DNA of 20,236 bases from a virus. The notes under the pieces are model-generated. The model saw nothing but the letters and a program-made list of their open reading frames with translations, ran no database searches and was not told the origin of the DNA. Below, piece by piece: positions 1 through 7,371 of the stretch (positions within the stretch are counted from its first letter, which is position 1; every line of letters begins with the position of its first letter). The position numbers were made by a program, and so were the translations under genes. The DNA lies in IMG/VR virus record IMGVR_UViG_3300025141_001009, positions 1 to 20,236 of that record. The stretch is one strand, 5' to 3'.

Positions 1-1
1 C

Positions 2-985
2 ATTGTCCGTAGAGCAGTGCTATATGGCATTGCCCGTGGGGATATTTGGCTATCCAAGATCCGTTATGACGAGCAGGGAGAAAGAATATTCTCCAACGTC
101 TGCCTGGAGGTTTACCTTAAGAGCAGGGGTACATGTTTGTTAGAACATGTGAACCTTGGTGCCTGTGAAGTAGACGAGATTGCTAATGCATTTTCGTCTG
201 GTATGTCTGAATTAATCGGACTTCATCCACAAACTGGAGTGCACACTTCAGGTGAGTATTTGCCCTACACCATAGACAGGCAGGTGGGTTTGGGGATGCT
301 AGGTCTGGCTAACCTTCTAGCAATAGAAGAAGTTACCTATGCCGAGTTCGCGGATGCACTTGACTTCCATCTAGAGTTGATACCTGGCGACAAAGTGAAT
401 CCTAAAGCAGTTAAAATTGTTGAAGGAATACAGGCAGGAATTAACATTGCTGCAAAACTTGCAAGGCTAGCTTCTATGGAGCGTGCCTTTGCTATTGCAC
501 CAACCGCTTCCTGTTCTTATCGCTACAAAGACCGAGCAGGCTATACCACAGCCCCTGAGATTGCACCACCAATCGGGCGCATTGTGGATAGGGACAGCTC
601 TACATTCGGTGTATCCCAATTTGACTACGGCTCAGTGGAAACTGCAGAAGATGTCGGTTGGGATGACTACTTCCGTGTAGCCAATGGCATCATGGAAATG
701 CTTCAATCTACAGGACTATGCCACGGCTATTCCTTTAACAGCTGGAGCGATGTAGTTACATACGACGAAGAGTTCATTGATGAATGGCTAGCTTCACCAC
801 AGACAAGCCTCTACTACAGCCTGCAGGTGATGCAGAACACTCAAGCTAAGGACGACATTATGAACGCCTTAGATGATAGTTTCCGTGACCTGTTCGACAT
901 AGATGACATATCCGATGATTCGGATGCAGTACCAAACTTATCAGAATACAGCGACCCCTCCACTTGTGTGGGTTGTGCTGAATAA
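2..985 (+). CDS. nrdA: Ribonucleotide reductase class I, large (alpha) subunit, C-terminal part (5' cut by window)
   Basis: Reduces ribonucleotides to deoxyribonucleotides together with the beta subunit encoded next. The frame is open to the left window edge, so the start and the N-terminal allosteric region are missing; a GTG at 17 is only an internal codon. Counting from position 2, residues 31-37 read SNVCLEV, matching the family's N-x-C-x-E catalytic motif (thiyl Cys34, Glu36). A second active-site Cys is likely in GTCLLEHVNLG. APTASCS fits the substrate phosphate loop. TSLYYSLQ supplies the Tyr-Tyr pair of the class I radical path, which B12-dependent class II enzymes lack. The C-terminal CVGC is the swinging redox Cys pair. 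The beta gene starts 16 bases downstream, as in an nrdAB operon. The class I call rests on the YY pair and the adjacent beta gene. From recall, such cyanophage enzymes were once annotated class II and then reassigned. Confidence 0.9.
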   Translation: MVRRAVLYGIARGDIWLSKIRYDEQGERIFSNVCLEVYLKSRGTCLLEHVNLGACEVDEIANAFSSGMSELIGLHPQTGVHTSGEYLPYTIDRQVGLGMLGLANLLAIEEVTYAEFADALDFHLELIPGDKVNPKAVKIVEGIQAGINIAAKLARLASMERAFAIAPTASCSYRYKDRAGYTTAPEIAPPIGRIVDRDSSTFGVSQFDYGSVETAEDVGWDDYFRVANGIMEMLQSTGLCHGYSFNSWSDVVTYDEEFIDEWLASPQTSLYYSLQVMQNTQAKDDIMNALDDSFRDLFDIDDISDDSDAVPNLSEYSDPSTCVGCAE

Positions 986-1001
986 CCACCGCTTAATTAC
1001 C

Positions 1002-1733
1002 ATGAAACCTGAATCACCCTATGTACAATTGCACGAACGCAAGCGCACCTGGACACCAGTCCAGATGGATGCTGGCCAACTGCTGCCTGGGGGTGAGGAG
1101 GTCATCCAACGTGCACTTGCACTGCGCATCCTTGAGATCCCTGTTGGGAATTTCATTACTGATGCAATGAAGGGTGACCTTCCTGAAGCAGCAGGTGTTA
1201 AAGAACTATTGTTATCAAACGTTAATGACGAACACAACCACGATCTCGCCCTTAACTACGCTGCTGAAGCACATCCAGTCCCTGAAAAAATTCAAGCAGA
1301 AGCTGACAAAGTTGCTGCAACTTGGATTGGATTTGACTGTCACCCCGTTCTCAAGGCAGCAATCCTTGAACGCTCCGTGTTCTTCGTGCTCCTGCCAATC
1401 TTCCGCTTCCTCGGAGACACTGGTCTTCGCACCATTAGTGCCGACATCAGCCGAGACGAACAAACCCACGTCGCAGCCCACACCTTAGTTGCTAAGGAAG
1501 TAGGTGCTTCAACTACTAAGGAATTGAATCGCCTACGCCGTGCAACTGTTAGTTGGGTTGTAGATCCACTGAAGGGAGAGAACGAGAACAGGTATCTGTC
1601 TGCTAATCACTGGCTAGCACAGAGTGATTCCTTGTATAAGAGTGGCAAGGCACCAGGCTTAGCTGATACAAGAGCTAGCCGTCAGCCTGCCTTCTTTGAA
1701 ACATCTAATGTAAACCTGCCACAATATGCATGA
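1002..1733 (+). CDS. nrdB: Ribonucleotide reductase class I, small (beta) subunit, short and lacking the usual radical Tyr
   Basis: Ferritin-like metal subunit that generates the radical for the upstream alpha subunit. I start it at ATG 1002 (MKPESPYVQL), because a longer frame from 903 only covers the end of the alpha gene. The 243-aa protein is much shorter than typical R2 (about 320-375 aa). Metal ligands can be placed by spacing: Glu45 (ILEIP), E77-x-x-H80 (DEHNHDL), Glu123 (ILERSVFF), E153-x-x-H156 (DEQTH). The residue seven after E77, where E. coli has radical Tyr122, is Leu84; the nearest Tyr is Tyr86. This suggests a non-canonical cofactor, as in Tyr-less R2 subclasses. Its last four bases overlap thyX (ATGA). 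Confidence 0.87.
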   Translation: MKPESPYVQLHERKRTWTPVQMDAGQLLPGGEEVIQRALALRILEIPVGNFITDAMKGDLPEAAGVKELLLSNVNDEHNHDLALNYAAEAHPVPEKIQAEADKVAATWIGFDCHPVLKAAILERSVFFVLLPIFRFLGDTGLRTISADISRDEQTHVAAHTLVAKEVGASTTKELNRLRRATVSWVVDPLKGENENRYLSANHWLAQSDSLYKSGKAPGLADTRASRQPAFFETSNVNLPQYA

Positions 1734-2368
1734 CACACACAGCTGAACTAGTCTGGATAACTCCAGACGCAGAAAAGCTCATTGGAAAAATTGCAAGGGT
1801 TTCTAACCCTGAGAACGAAGATAACCCTGACTATGAAAAGTTATTAAGATATCTAATCAAACACAAGCACTGGTCACCATTTGAGATGGCCAGTATGTGC
1901 GTGGAGATTGAGACTACCAGGGCTATCTCACCACAGATCCTGAGGCACAGGAGCTTCAGCTTCCAAGAGTTTTCCCAACGCTACGCAGTAGCTATGGAAA
2001 CAGAGCTGCCGAAACTACGGCGGCAGGACAACGGTAACAGACAGAACTCCTTTGATGACCTTGATGCTCAGCAGAAAGTATTTGCTGAGCTGGCAATTAC
2101 AGATCTCTTTAAAGAAGCACAGGATTGCTACGAAGCACTGCTTGACATGGGAGTGGCTAAGGAATGTGCCCGTGCCGTCCTACCACTGAACACTAAGACC
2201 AGACTATATATGTCTGGAACTATCAGGAGTTGGTTACATTACTGTGACCTACGCAGTTGGCACGGCACACAATGGGAGCATACACAAATTGCCCTCAACA
2301 TTTTGAATATACTTAAGGAACAAGTACCAACTATTACCGCTGCTATGTGGCCAAGTACAGATGACTGA
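1730..2368 (+). CDS. thyX: Flavin-dependent thymidylate synthase ThyX
   Basis: Makes dTMP from dUMP using FAD, NADPH and methylene-tetrahydrofolate, completing dNTP supply with the RNR genes upstream. The ThyX signature RHRxxSxxxxSxRY is complete at residues 72-85 (RHRSFSFQEFSQRY). HWSPFE at 47-52 matches the conserved stretch upstream of it. Length (212 aa) is normal for a ThyX subunit, which acts as a tetramer. The start ATG overlaps the beta-subunit stop as ATGA, and the end overlaps a small downstream ORF by 8 bases, so all are probably one transcript. No defect is visible. Confidence 0.95.
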   Translation: MTHTAELVWITPDAEKLIGKIARVSNPENEDNPDYEKLLRYLIKHKHWSPFEMASMCVEIETTRAISPQILRHRSFSFQEFSQRYAVAMETELPKLRRQDNGNRQNSFDDLDAQQKVFAELAITDLFKEAQDCYEALLDMGVAKECARAVLPLNTKTRLYMSGTIRSWLHYCDLRSWHGTQWEHTQIALNILNILKEQVPTITAAMWPSTDD

Positions 2369-2522
2369 ACGTTATGAGCGTTATACCAACGCATTACAGG
2401 TTGCTAAAGATCATGGAAACAAGATTTTTGAAGCAGCTATCCTGGCTGAAATGAAATTTATGCGGGAACGCGGAGAAGATAAAGCACAGGAATTGCCCAC
2501 ACGAGATGAACTTTATGACTAA
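2361..2522 (+). CDS. Small 53-aa hypothetical protein
   Basis: An ATG at 2361 lies inside the end of thyX (8-base overlap) and opens a frame of 53 codons ending at TAA 2520-2522. The product begins MTERYERYTN and ends TRDELYD. It is charged and helical in character (AAILAEMKFMRERGEDKAQE) with no Cys or membrane segment. The tight overlap, the full use of the gap between thyX and the SSB gene, and the protein-like composition support it as real. I do not recognise the family. It might be a small partner of the nucleotide-metabolism enzymes, but only position suggests this. Confidence 0.6.
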   Translation: MTERYERYTNALQVAKDHGNKIFEAAILAEMKFMRERGEDKAQELPTRDELYD

Positions 2523-2525
2523 ACT

Positions 2526-2550
2526 AAAGACTGAAAACAATACAGTCTTT
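2526..2550 (+). repeat. Perfect 8-bp inverted repeat just before the SSB start
   Basis: AAAGACTG (2526-2533) and CAGTCTTT (2543-2550) are exact reverse complements around a 9-base A-rich loop, and the ATG of the SSB gene follows at 2555. As RNA this would be a hairpin ending four bases before the start codon, with no T-run after it. It could modulate SSB translation, set an mRNA end or be an operator. The function is inferred only. Confidence 0.5.
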
Positions 2551-2554
2551 CAAT

Positions 2555-3211
2555 ATGAACTTTATATGTGCCACAGTTGAGCTACGACATTTGGGGGATA
2601 GCGTGCAAGCCTATGGGTTGGATTATTGCAGTGCTGACGCTGTTGTGCCCGGTAACGGCAGTGCTAGTGAGGTTCGATTCAGGCTTCTCTGCTACGAACG
2701 CCAAGGTCCTAAGCTCCAGGCCTTCCTTGATTGGAAGTCAGGCACCCGCGCCTTGATTACTGGTAACATTGTATTTAGCGATGACACAGCACAACCTTTG
2801 GATATCATTGTTACAACGATTGAGACTGCAGTACCGCAAAATATGTACTGCAATCAGGTTGTTCTTGGGAATGCGTTCTTCGGTTCAGATGAAATCAAAG
2901 AACGTAAGAACGGTCAAGTAGCCGTTAAAATTGGAACAACGTTAGACAATAGCGACGTTACAACGTGGCTATTTATGGAGACACATGAAAGCAGAAAGGA
3001 GAAACTTAATGGCAGAATTCGGAAGGGTCGCCCAATATGCGTCACTGGATATCTACGAGAATATCGTAAAGACGACAGCGACAGTCCTTACCGGGCTATC
3101 TGCGCGAATGACTTCACTACGCGGAAGGATAGAGAGCAAAGAAAGTCAGGACCGCAATCATCGGGAACTGCTTCGGGCTATACGGAGGTGGACCCGACCC
3201 CGGACTACTGA
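2555..3211 (+). CDS. ssb: Single-stranded DNA-binding protein with two OB-fold-like halves
   Basis: Probably coats single-stranded DNA at the phage replication fork. Residues about 100-188 resemble bacterial SSB: NQVVLGN start, an NGQVAVKIGT strand, TTWLFMETHES, a KGRPICVTGYL strand and a final YRAICANDF strand. The first 95 residues have a similar strand pattern (RFRLLCYER, SGTRALITGNIVF), suggesting a second OB fold. A low-complexity linker (about 189-207) leads to GYTEVDPTPDY, ending Pro-Asp-Tyr, in the place of the partner-binding tip of other SSBs. GxAxGYTEVDP also occurs inside the primase-helicase encoded downstream. The gene follows a hairpin and precedes a strong terminator, so it ends the first + strand unit. 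Confidence 0.75.
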   Translation: MNFICATVELRHLGDSVQAYGLDYCSADAVVPGNGSASEVRFRLLCYERQGPKLQAFLDWKSGTRALITGNIVFSDDTAQPLDIIVTTIETAVPQNMYCNQVVLGNAFFGSDEIKERKNGQVAVKIGTTLDNSDVTTWLFMETHESRKEKLNGRIRKGRPICVTGYLREYRKDDSDSPYRAICANDFTTRKDREQRKSGPQSSGTASGYTEVDPTPDY

Positions 3212-3261
3212 AGTTAAACGTGTAGGCCCTGGTTGCTTACGCCCTGACGATTAATAACACT

Positions 3262-3281
3262 GCCCCACTAGGGGCTTTTTT
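3262..3281 (+). terminator. Rho-independent terminator after the SSB gene
   Basis: GCCCC (3262-3266), loop ACTA, GGGGC (3271-3275), then six T. It lies 51 bases after the SSB stop and separates the RNR-thyX-ssb unit from the replication unit starting at 3341. Confidence 0.85.
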
Positions 3282-3317
3282 ATTACCCCACGCGGGAATA
3301 ATAAAACGTTTATATTA

Positions 3318-3350
3318 TTAGTGTCAACATTATTTATACTATGACACTAA
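3318..3350 (+). promoter_or_regulatory. 9-bp inverted repeat spanning the start codon, with a TATACT box between the arms
   Basis: TTAGTGTCA (3318-3326) and TGACACTAA (3342-3350) are exact reverse complements 15 bases apart. The second arm overlaps the ATG at 3341-3343. TATACT (3335-3340), a good -10 hexamer, sits directly before the ATG, and no Shine-Dalgarno sequence is visible. It could be an operator overlapping a promoter, with a leaderless or very short-leader mRNA, or an RNA hairpin hiding the start. The repeat is plain in the sequence; the role is inferred. Confidence 0.5.
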
Positions 3351-4078
3351 CTGTTATTCCGCCGGAACTCACTGCGGAGAAAGATAAAATTGAAACTAAA
3401 GAACCACAACCCTATTGGAAACCAAGCTCACTTAAGGATGGAGAATCAGAAGAATTCCGTTTACTCGGATGTTACGAAACGGGGCACGCCATCGTTGGAT
3501 GGCAGTATGCCTCTGAGGTTCTGGATGATAAATCTGGGGATCTTAGGTTTAACGGCTTTGTGGTTACTCGTAGCCATCCTGGTTCTCCCGCAGATATTGC
3601 CAGAGAAACCGACTGGTCCAAGCCTGATCGGCCCAAGATTGACGGAAGTTTCGTCAAGCCACGTAGGTTCCTCGCCTGGGTTGCCACCTCTGCTTCACGT
3701 GGAAGACTAGAAGTTCTATTCATTGAACAGAAATCTCTACGTGAAATGCTCACTGAGATCCTGCAAGAGGATGAAGACTATACCTGGACTGAAGAGGGGC
3801 TAGCAAATTTCTCAATCAAAATCTCTCGTAAGGGACAGGGACTAGAAACTTCTTACTCAATCCTTCCGAAGGTACGTGCTGTACCTGAGAAGATTAAAAA
3901 GGAATGGGCTAAGCAGCAGGACACTATCTGGTTACCTAACTTCTTTGAAGGTAAAGATCCCTTTGAAGGTAAGACAACTGACGAGAAAGGTCTACCTGCT
4001 GGTGGTGTGGACAAGAGAGGAGCCACTGTAATGCCTAAAACTACTAAGAAAAAAACTGACGACGACGCTGAATTCTAA
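3341..4078 (+). CDS. Probable second ssDNA-binding protein with acidic C-terminal tail
   Basis: 245 aa. I do not recognise the family firmly. The architecture is that of a phage ssDNA-binding protein: a beta-rich core (about 20-185, e.g. FRLLGCYETGHAIVGWQY, RRFLAWVATSASRGRLEVLFI) with basic and aromatic residues, a flexible Lys/Gly-rich segment (about 200-238, MPKTTKKK), then TDDDAEF. Acidic tails ending in an aromatic residue are the partner-docking tips of T7 gp2.5 and bacterial SSB. It opens the replication unit and overlaps the next gene by one base (TAATG). It could instead be a recombination mediator. If it is an SSB, the phage encodes two, since the 2555 gene also looks like one. Confidence 0.5.
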   Translation: MTLTVIPPELTAEKDKIETKEPQPYWKPSSLKDGESEEFRLLGCYETGHAIVGWQYASEVLDDKSGDLRFNGFVVTRSHPGSPADIARETDWSKPDRPKIDGSFVKPRRFLAWVATSASRGRLEVLFIEQKSLREMLTEILQEDEDYTWTEEGLANFSIKISRKGQGLETSYSILPKVRAVPEKIKKEWAKQQDTIWLPNFFEGKDPFEGKTTDEKGLPAGGVDKRGATVMPKTTKKKTDDDAEF

Positions 4079-4428
4079 TGCCTAACTCACTAGAAAATTT
4101 GCCTCCTGAAATGCAGGCACGTATCCAGTCAATGATTGCTGGAGCTAACCCTAACGCTGCACCACCACAAGAGGAGCAGCAACAAGCAGCACTTGCACAG
4201 AGACCACTGTCACTGATGGATCACGTCATTCAACTGCGGCAGGAGAACCAGTTCCTGCGTCAGCAAGTTGAGCAATTGACACATCAGATGGCAGCTTCTG
4301 CTCAAGTAACCGAAGCGGTAGGGAATGCGGTGGGACAGCTGTACCAGATGTTTTGCCAGCAAACCGAAACTACAAGTTACAGCTCAAATTTTGAAACGAC
4401 AAGGCCGTCGCTAGAAGATGAGTTCTGA
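4078..4428 (+). CDS. Coiled-coil protein of the replication operon, unknown function
   Basis: 116 aa. The N-terminal third is Pro/Gln/Ala-rich (NPNAAPPQEEQQQAAL). Residues about 48-72 carry leucine-spaced heptads (VIQLRQENQFLRQQVEQL) predicting a coiled coil, followed by an amphipathic helix. The end is TRPSLEDEF, another acidic tail closing with Phe, like the gene before it. It overlaps its neighbours by 1 and 11 bases, so it is co-translated between the candidate SSB and the exonuclease. It could be an oligomerising adaptor for replication or recombination proteins. I do not know a named family. Confidence 0.65.
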   Translation: MPNSLENLPPEMQARIQSMIAGANPNAAPPQEEQQQAALAQRPLSLMDHVIQLRQENQFLRQQVEQLTHQMAASAQVTEAVGNAVGQLYQMFCQQTETTSYSSNFETTRPSLEDEF

Positions 4429-5191
4429 TAAGCCCTACCGTATTCAGACACCTTCTGGATACCGCAAATATCTTTGCAGCGGGCTCTACATGCCTTCAGT
4501 TACCACTGTCTTAAGTGCGACTGAGACTGAAAAGTCAAAGGCAGGACTACGTACATGGCAACAGAACAACCCTGGTGCACTGGAGGCTGCATCAACGAGG
4601 GGTTCTGCTATCCATCTTTGTTGCGAGAATCACATCAGAGGGTTGCCAATCGGCTGCCCCGATGAGTATAGTGGGTTCTGGAATGGCATGAGTCAGTATC
4701 TCGACTGGTTCGATGTCATCCACTGGTCGGAACGCCCACTGCGCAAGGACTGGTATCACTTAAGGAGTGATGATAAAGAGGTGGCATACGTGTGGTCTAC
4801 GGAGCATATGTATGCAGGGTGTCCTGATTTGATTGGAGAGATTGGTGGTGTTAAGGTCATCGCTGACTTTAAGACTTCCAATGGTCCCTATATGAATTGC
4901 TTCCCTGACAGGGGAGACCGAATGGGCTTTGGTGGCTTCCGTAAATACCAAAAGTGTGCACAACAAATGGCTGCTTATCGTTTAGCACTGGCTGAACGTA
5001 CAGGTTATAAATGTGACGTAGCACTAATAATAGTATCCACGGAAGAACTTACCCAAGGTATATTTATAGACGGGGATCAGATGGACTTAGCGGAAAGTCG
5101 TTTCCTTAAACGAGCTAAACAATTTCACGATACGGAAACAACGAATGAAGATAAAGTTAGCAGTTCACAAGAGCTGCAAAAACAAGACTAA
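4418..5191 (+). CDS. PD-(D/E)XK exonuclease (RecB/Cas4-like)
   Basis: Probably a DNA exonuclease for recombination, end processing or host DNA breakdown. Motifs in order: RGSAIH (61-66) as the helical His/Arg motif, GCPDLIGEI (134-142) with metal ligand Asp137, VIADFKTS (147-154) giving the D150-x-K152 core, and QQMAAYRLAL (182-191) as the trailing Gln/Tyr helix of the RecB family. There are six Cys (20, 68, 69, 80, 135, 161, plus 180 in KYQKC), but no clear four-Cys Fe-S pattern as in Cas4. Length of 257 aa is normal for phage members. It overlaps the coiled-coil gene by 11 bases and the primase-helicase gene by 47. Confidence 0.8.
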   Translation: MSSDKPYRIQTPSGYRKYLCSGLYMPSVTTVLSATETEKSKAGLRTWQQNNPGALEAASTRGSAIHLCCENHIRGLPIGCPDEYSGFWNGMSQYLDWFDVIHWSERPLRKDWYHLRSDDKEVAYVWSTEHMYAGCPDLIGEIGGVKVIADFKTSNGPYMNCFPDRGDRMGFGGFRKYQKCAQQMAAYRLALAERTGYKCDVALIIVSTEELTQGIFIDGDQMDLAESRFLKRAKQFHDTETTNEDKVSSSQELQKQD

Positions 5192-7364
5192 CCCGCAGAA
5201 AGTTGCAACTGGTTGGTCGAACATCGTTGAAGATTTAGATTGGTTAGAAGGATGGGTGCGTGCTGGCTACGGCTGGTGCTCCACCCATTTTTTAAACCGT
5301 CATCGTAAATCTGAGAACGCAAGTGGCAGCAATATGATTGTTGTTGACATTGATGGTGACACAACACTAGATGCTTTCTGGGATACTCCCACAGCTCAAG
5401 CTTGGTGTGCTGGAACTTATACCTCTGCTAGCCATAGCTCTGAGGAGCATAGGTTCAGAGCCTTGTTCCCACTAGCTGTCCCGCTTACTACTATCAATCA
5501 GCACAAGGGTGCTTACTGGTTGATCGCTGATCGATTAGTTGCTGAACTTGGTCTCAAGGAACTTAAAGATAACTGCGGTCAAAAGCCTGAGCGACTTTGG
5601 TATGGCAATACTGAAGCAAGCTTTCAGTGGAACCCTGGTGCTGAAGTACCTAGCTTCCTGCTGGATCATATTGACTATGAAGAGCCAGTTGAATTTAACA
5701 AGAGCGATGTATCTGAGCAAGATATTGAACGCTGTCAGTGGCTGCTGCAGAACTTCCTACGGCCATCAGATGATGGTGAGTATGAAACGATGTATGTGCC
5801 GGTCATGGCTGCCTGTGCTGCCATAGGGACAGTGATGTTCGATGCATGGGTTGACTGGGTACTGAAAGGTCACCACGGTGAGAAGGAAGATAACATCCGT
5901 CCTTATAAATGGAAAGGTCTCGGTAACTACTCTGGACCTGCTAAGTTGTACTCACTTGCTAAGAAGCAGGATCCAAACTGGACAAGTAAGCTGCCATCTA
6001 ATCTAAGGTTTAGAGCTGCAGGTGCTGCCGTTGGATACACCGAAGTTGATCCACCAGTCAGCTTTGATGAAGTGATTGCAAACCACAAAGGAGAAGCTAT
6101 GGAGATTGAACCAGAACCCTTACCGGATAGTAAACAAGCTAAGACTAAGGGTAGACCTAAGCGTAACAGTGAAGCTGCTGCTAAAGAACGTGAGGAAGAT
6201 GTACGTAAAGTCAAAGAAGTACTATCTGATTTAAGACGTAACGAGCTGACAAGTCAGATTGAATACACTGATGCTCAAGGCAAAACCGTTGCGCTGCAAG
6301 GGAATGACCTTGAACTGATGACAACAAGGATGGCTTGTCAGAACGGTATCTTTATACCTGAAGCACGTATGAAAACAGCTGTGCAATGGGCTGCAGCGCA
6401 AAATACTTACTGTCCTATCCGTCGCTTCCTTGATAACTGTTCAGCTAATGCTAAGCCCCACAAAGACTGGGACCGTATTGGCGAAGTCTTCCTTGGGAAT
6501 AAGCACCAGATTGCCACCATTGCTATGCAACGGATGATGATTGGTGCTGTTGCTAGAGCATTCACCCCTGGTTGTTCCATGTCCTGGCTACCTATTCTTG
6601 TAGGTGCACAGGGTGTAGGTAAGTCACAGTTCAGTCGTAGCCTTGTTCCCGAAAAGTTATTTGCAGAGGTGACTACACCGCTGGAAACTTTGATGAAGGA
6701 ACAGTACAGGCTTCACGTTGCTTGGCTTCTAGAGCTTCCTGAGATTGATCACTTCTTCCAACTGAAGAACATTGAGAACTTCAAGAACCTAGTAACTACA
6801 AGGTGTGATGAGATTAGGAGACCTTACGCTACCTTACCAGAGAGACTGCCTAGAAGGTTCGTTATGATTGGAACTACCAATCGTAACCAGTTCCTTGTAG
6901 ACAGCACGGGTAATCGTAGGTTTGTTCCACTAGAAGTTGGTGCTGGGTTTGAAATACCCTGGCGACGATTAGCAGAGGAACGTGATAGTATATGGGCAGC
7001 TGCAGTTCAGGCTTACCGTAATGGTGCGCAGTATGAATTTGACAGCGGTGAGATTGCTGCAATTTCTGAATACATTCAGGAGTTCGGTGACCCAGACCCA
7101 TGGCTAGATAAGGTTGCTGGTTACATTGCTATCCGAGAGGAAGTAACTGTTGCAGAGATACTTACTAATGCACTTGAGCTTGACCCTAGATCACAGAGCA
7201 CACGTGAAAGTAGACGAGTAGTTAACGTCCTTCAGTCATTAAGTTGGCGACGACTTAACACTAGCCGTAAGGATCCAACTACAGGTAAGTCCAAGTCAAT
7301 ACGGATTTGGCAACGACCTAAGGATGATCCCCTTCCTGACGACCACATATTAAACGATTTCTAA
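5145..7364 (+). CDS. Primase-helicase: AEP-type primase fused to VirE-family ATPase
   Basis: Primes and unwinds DNA at the fork. The N-terminal part fits an archaeo-eukaryotic-type primase: VDIDGD (67-72) with the D-x-D metal pair, TSASHSSEEHRFR (93-105) with the S-x-H motif, and a possible third ligand Asp142. Residues about 192-280 look like a primase C-terminal helical domain. A charged linker (300-360) follows. The ATPase is VirE/SF3-like: Walker A GAQGVGKS (487-494), acidic Walker B stretch LLELPEID (528-535), sensor GTTNR (576-580), arginine motif GNRR (589-592). The linker contains GYTEVDP (297-303), also found at the SSB tail. The C-terminus is HILNDF, again acidic plus Phe. I chose ATG 5145 despite the 47-base overlap because the next in-frame Met lies inside the primase core. 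T7-like cyanophages usually carry a gp4-type protein instead. Confidence 0.82.
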   Translation: MKIKLAVHKSCKNKTNPQKVATGWSNIVEDLDWLEGWVRAGYGWCSTHFLNRHRKSENASGSNMIVVDIDGDTTLDAFWDTPTAQAWCAGTYTSASHSSEEHRFRALFPLAVPLTTINQHKGAYWLIADRLVAELGLKELKDNCGQKPERLWYGNTEASFQWNPGAEVPSFLLDHIDYEEPVEFNKSDVSEQDIERCQWLLQNFLRPSDDGEYETMYVPVMAACAAIGTVMFDAWVDWVLKGHHGEKEDNIRPYKWKGLGNYSGPAKLYSLAKKQDPNWTSKLPSNLRFRAAGAAVGYTEVDPPVSFDEVIANHKGEAMEIEPEPLPDSKQAKTKGRPKRNSEAAAKEREEDVRKVKEVLSDLRRNELTSQIEYTDAQGKTVALQGNDLELMTTRMACQNGIFIPEARMKTAVQWAAAQNTYCPIRRFLDNCSANAKPHKDWDRIGEVFLGNKHQIATIAMQRMMIGAVARAFTPGCSMSWLPILVGAQGVGKSQFSRSLVPEKLFAEVTTPLETLMKEQYRLHVAWLLELPEIDHFFQLKNIENFKNLVTTRCDEIRRPYATLPERLPRRFVMIGTTNRNQFLVDSTGNRRFVPLEVGAGFEIPWRRLAEERDSIWAAAVQAYRNGAQYEFDSGEIAAISEYIQEFGDPDPWLDKVAGYIAIREEVTVAEILTNALELDPRSQSTRESRRVVNVLQSLSWRRLNTSRKDPTTGKSKSIRIWQRPKDDPLPDDHILNDF

Positions 7365-7371
7365 GAGTACA

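Noticed and set aside
903-1001. N-terminal extension of the RNR beta gene from an upstream ATG
   Set aside because: These codons overlap the conserved CVGC end of the alpha gene and read as shadow; ATG 1002 gives a proper start.
1174-1488. Long alternative frames on both strands inside the RNR beta gene
   Set aside because: They sit entirely within a gene with full family motifs and have low-complexity, unrecognised products.
2671-2680. GGTTCGATTC resembles a tRNA T-loop
   Set aside because: It lies in the middle of the SSB coding sequence, with no acceptor stem or anticodon arm around it.
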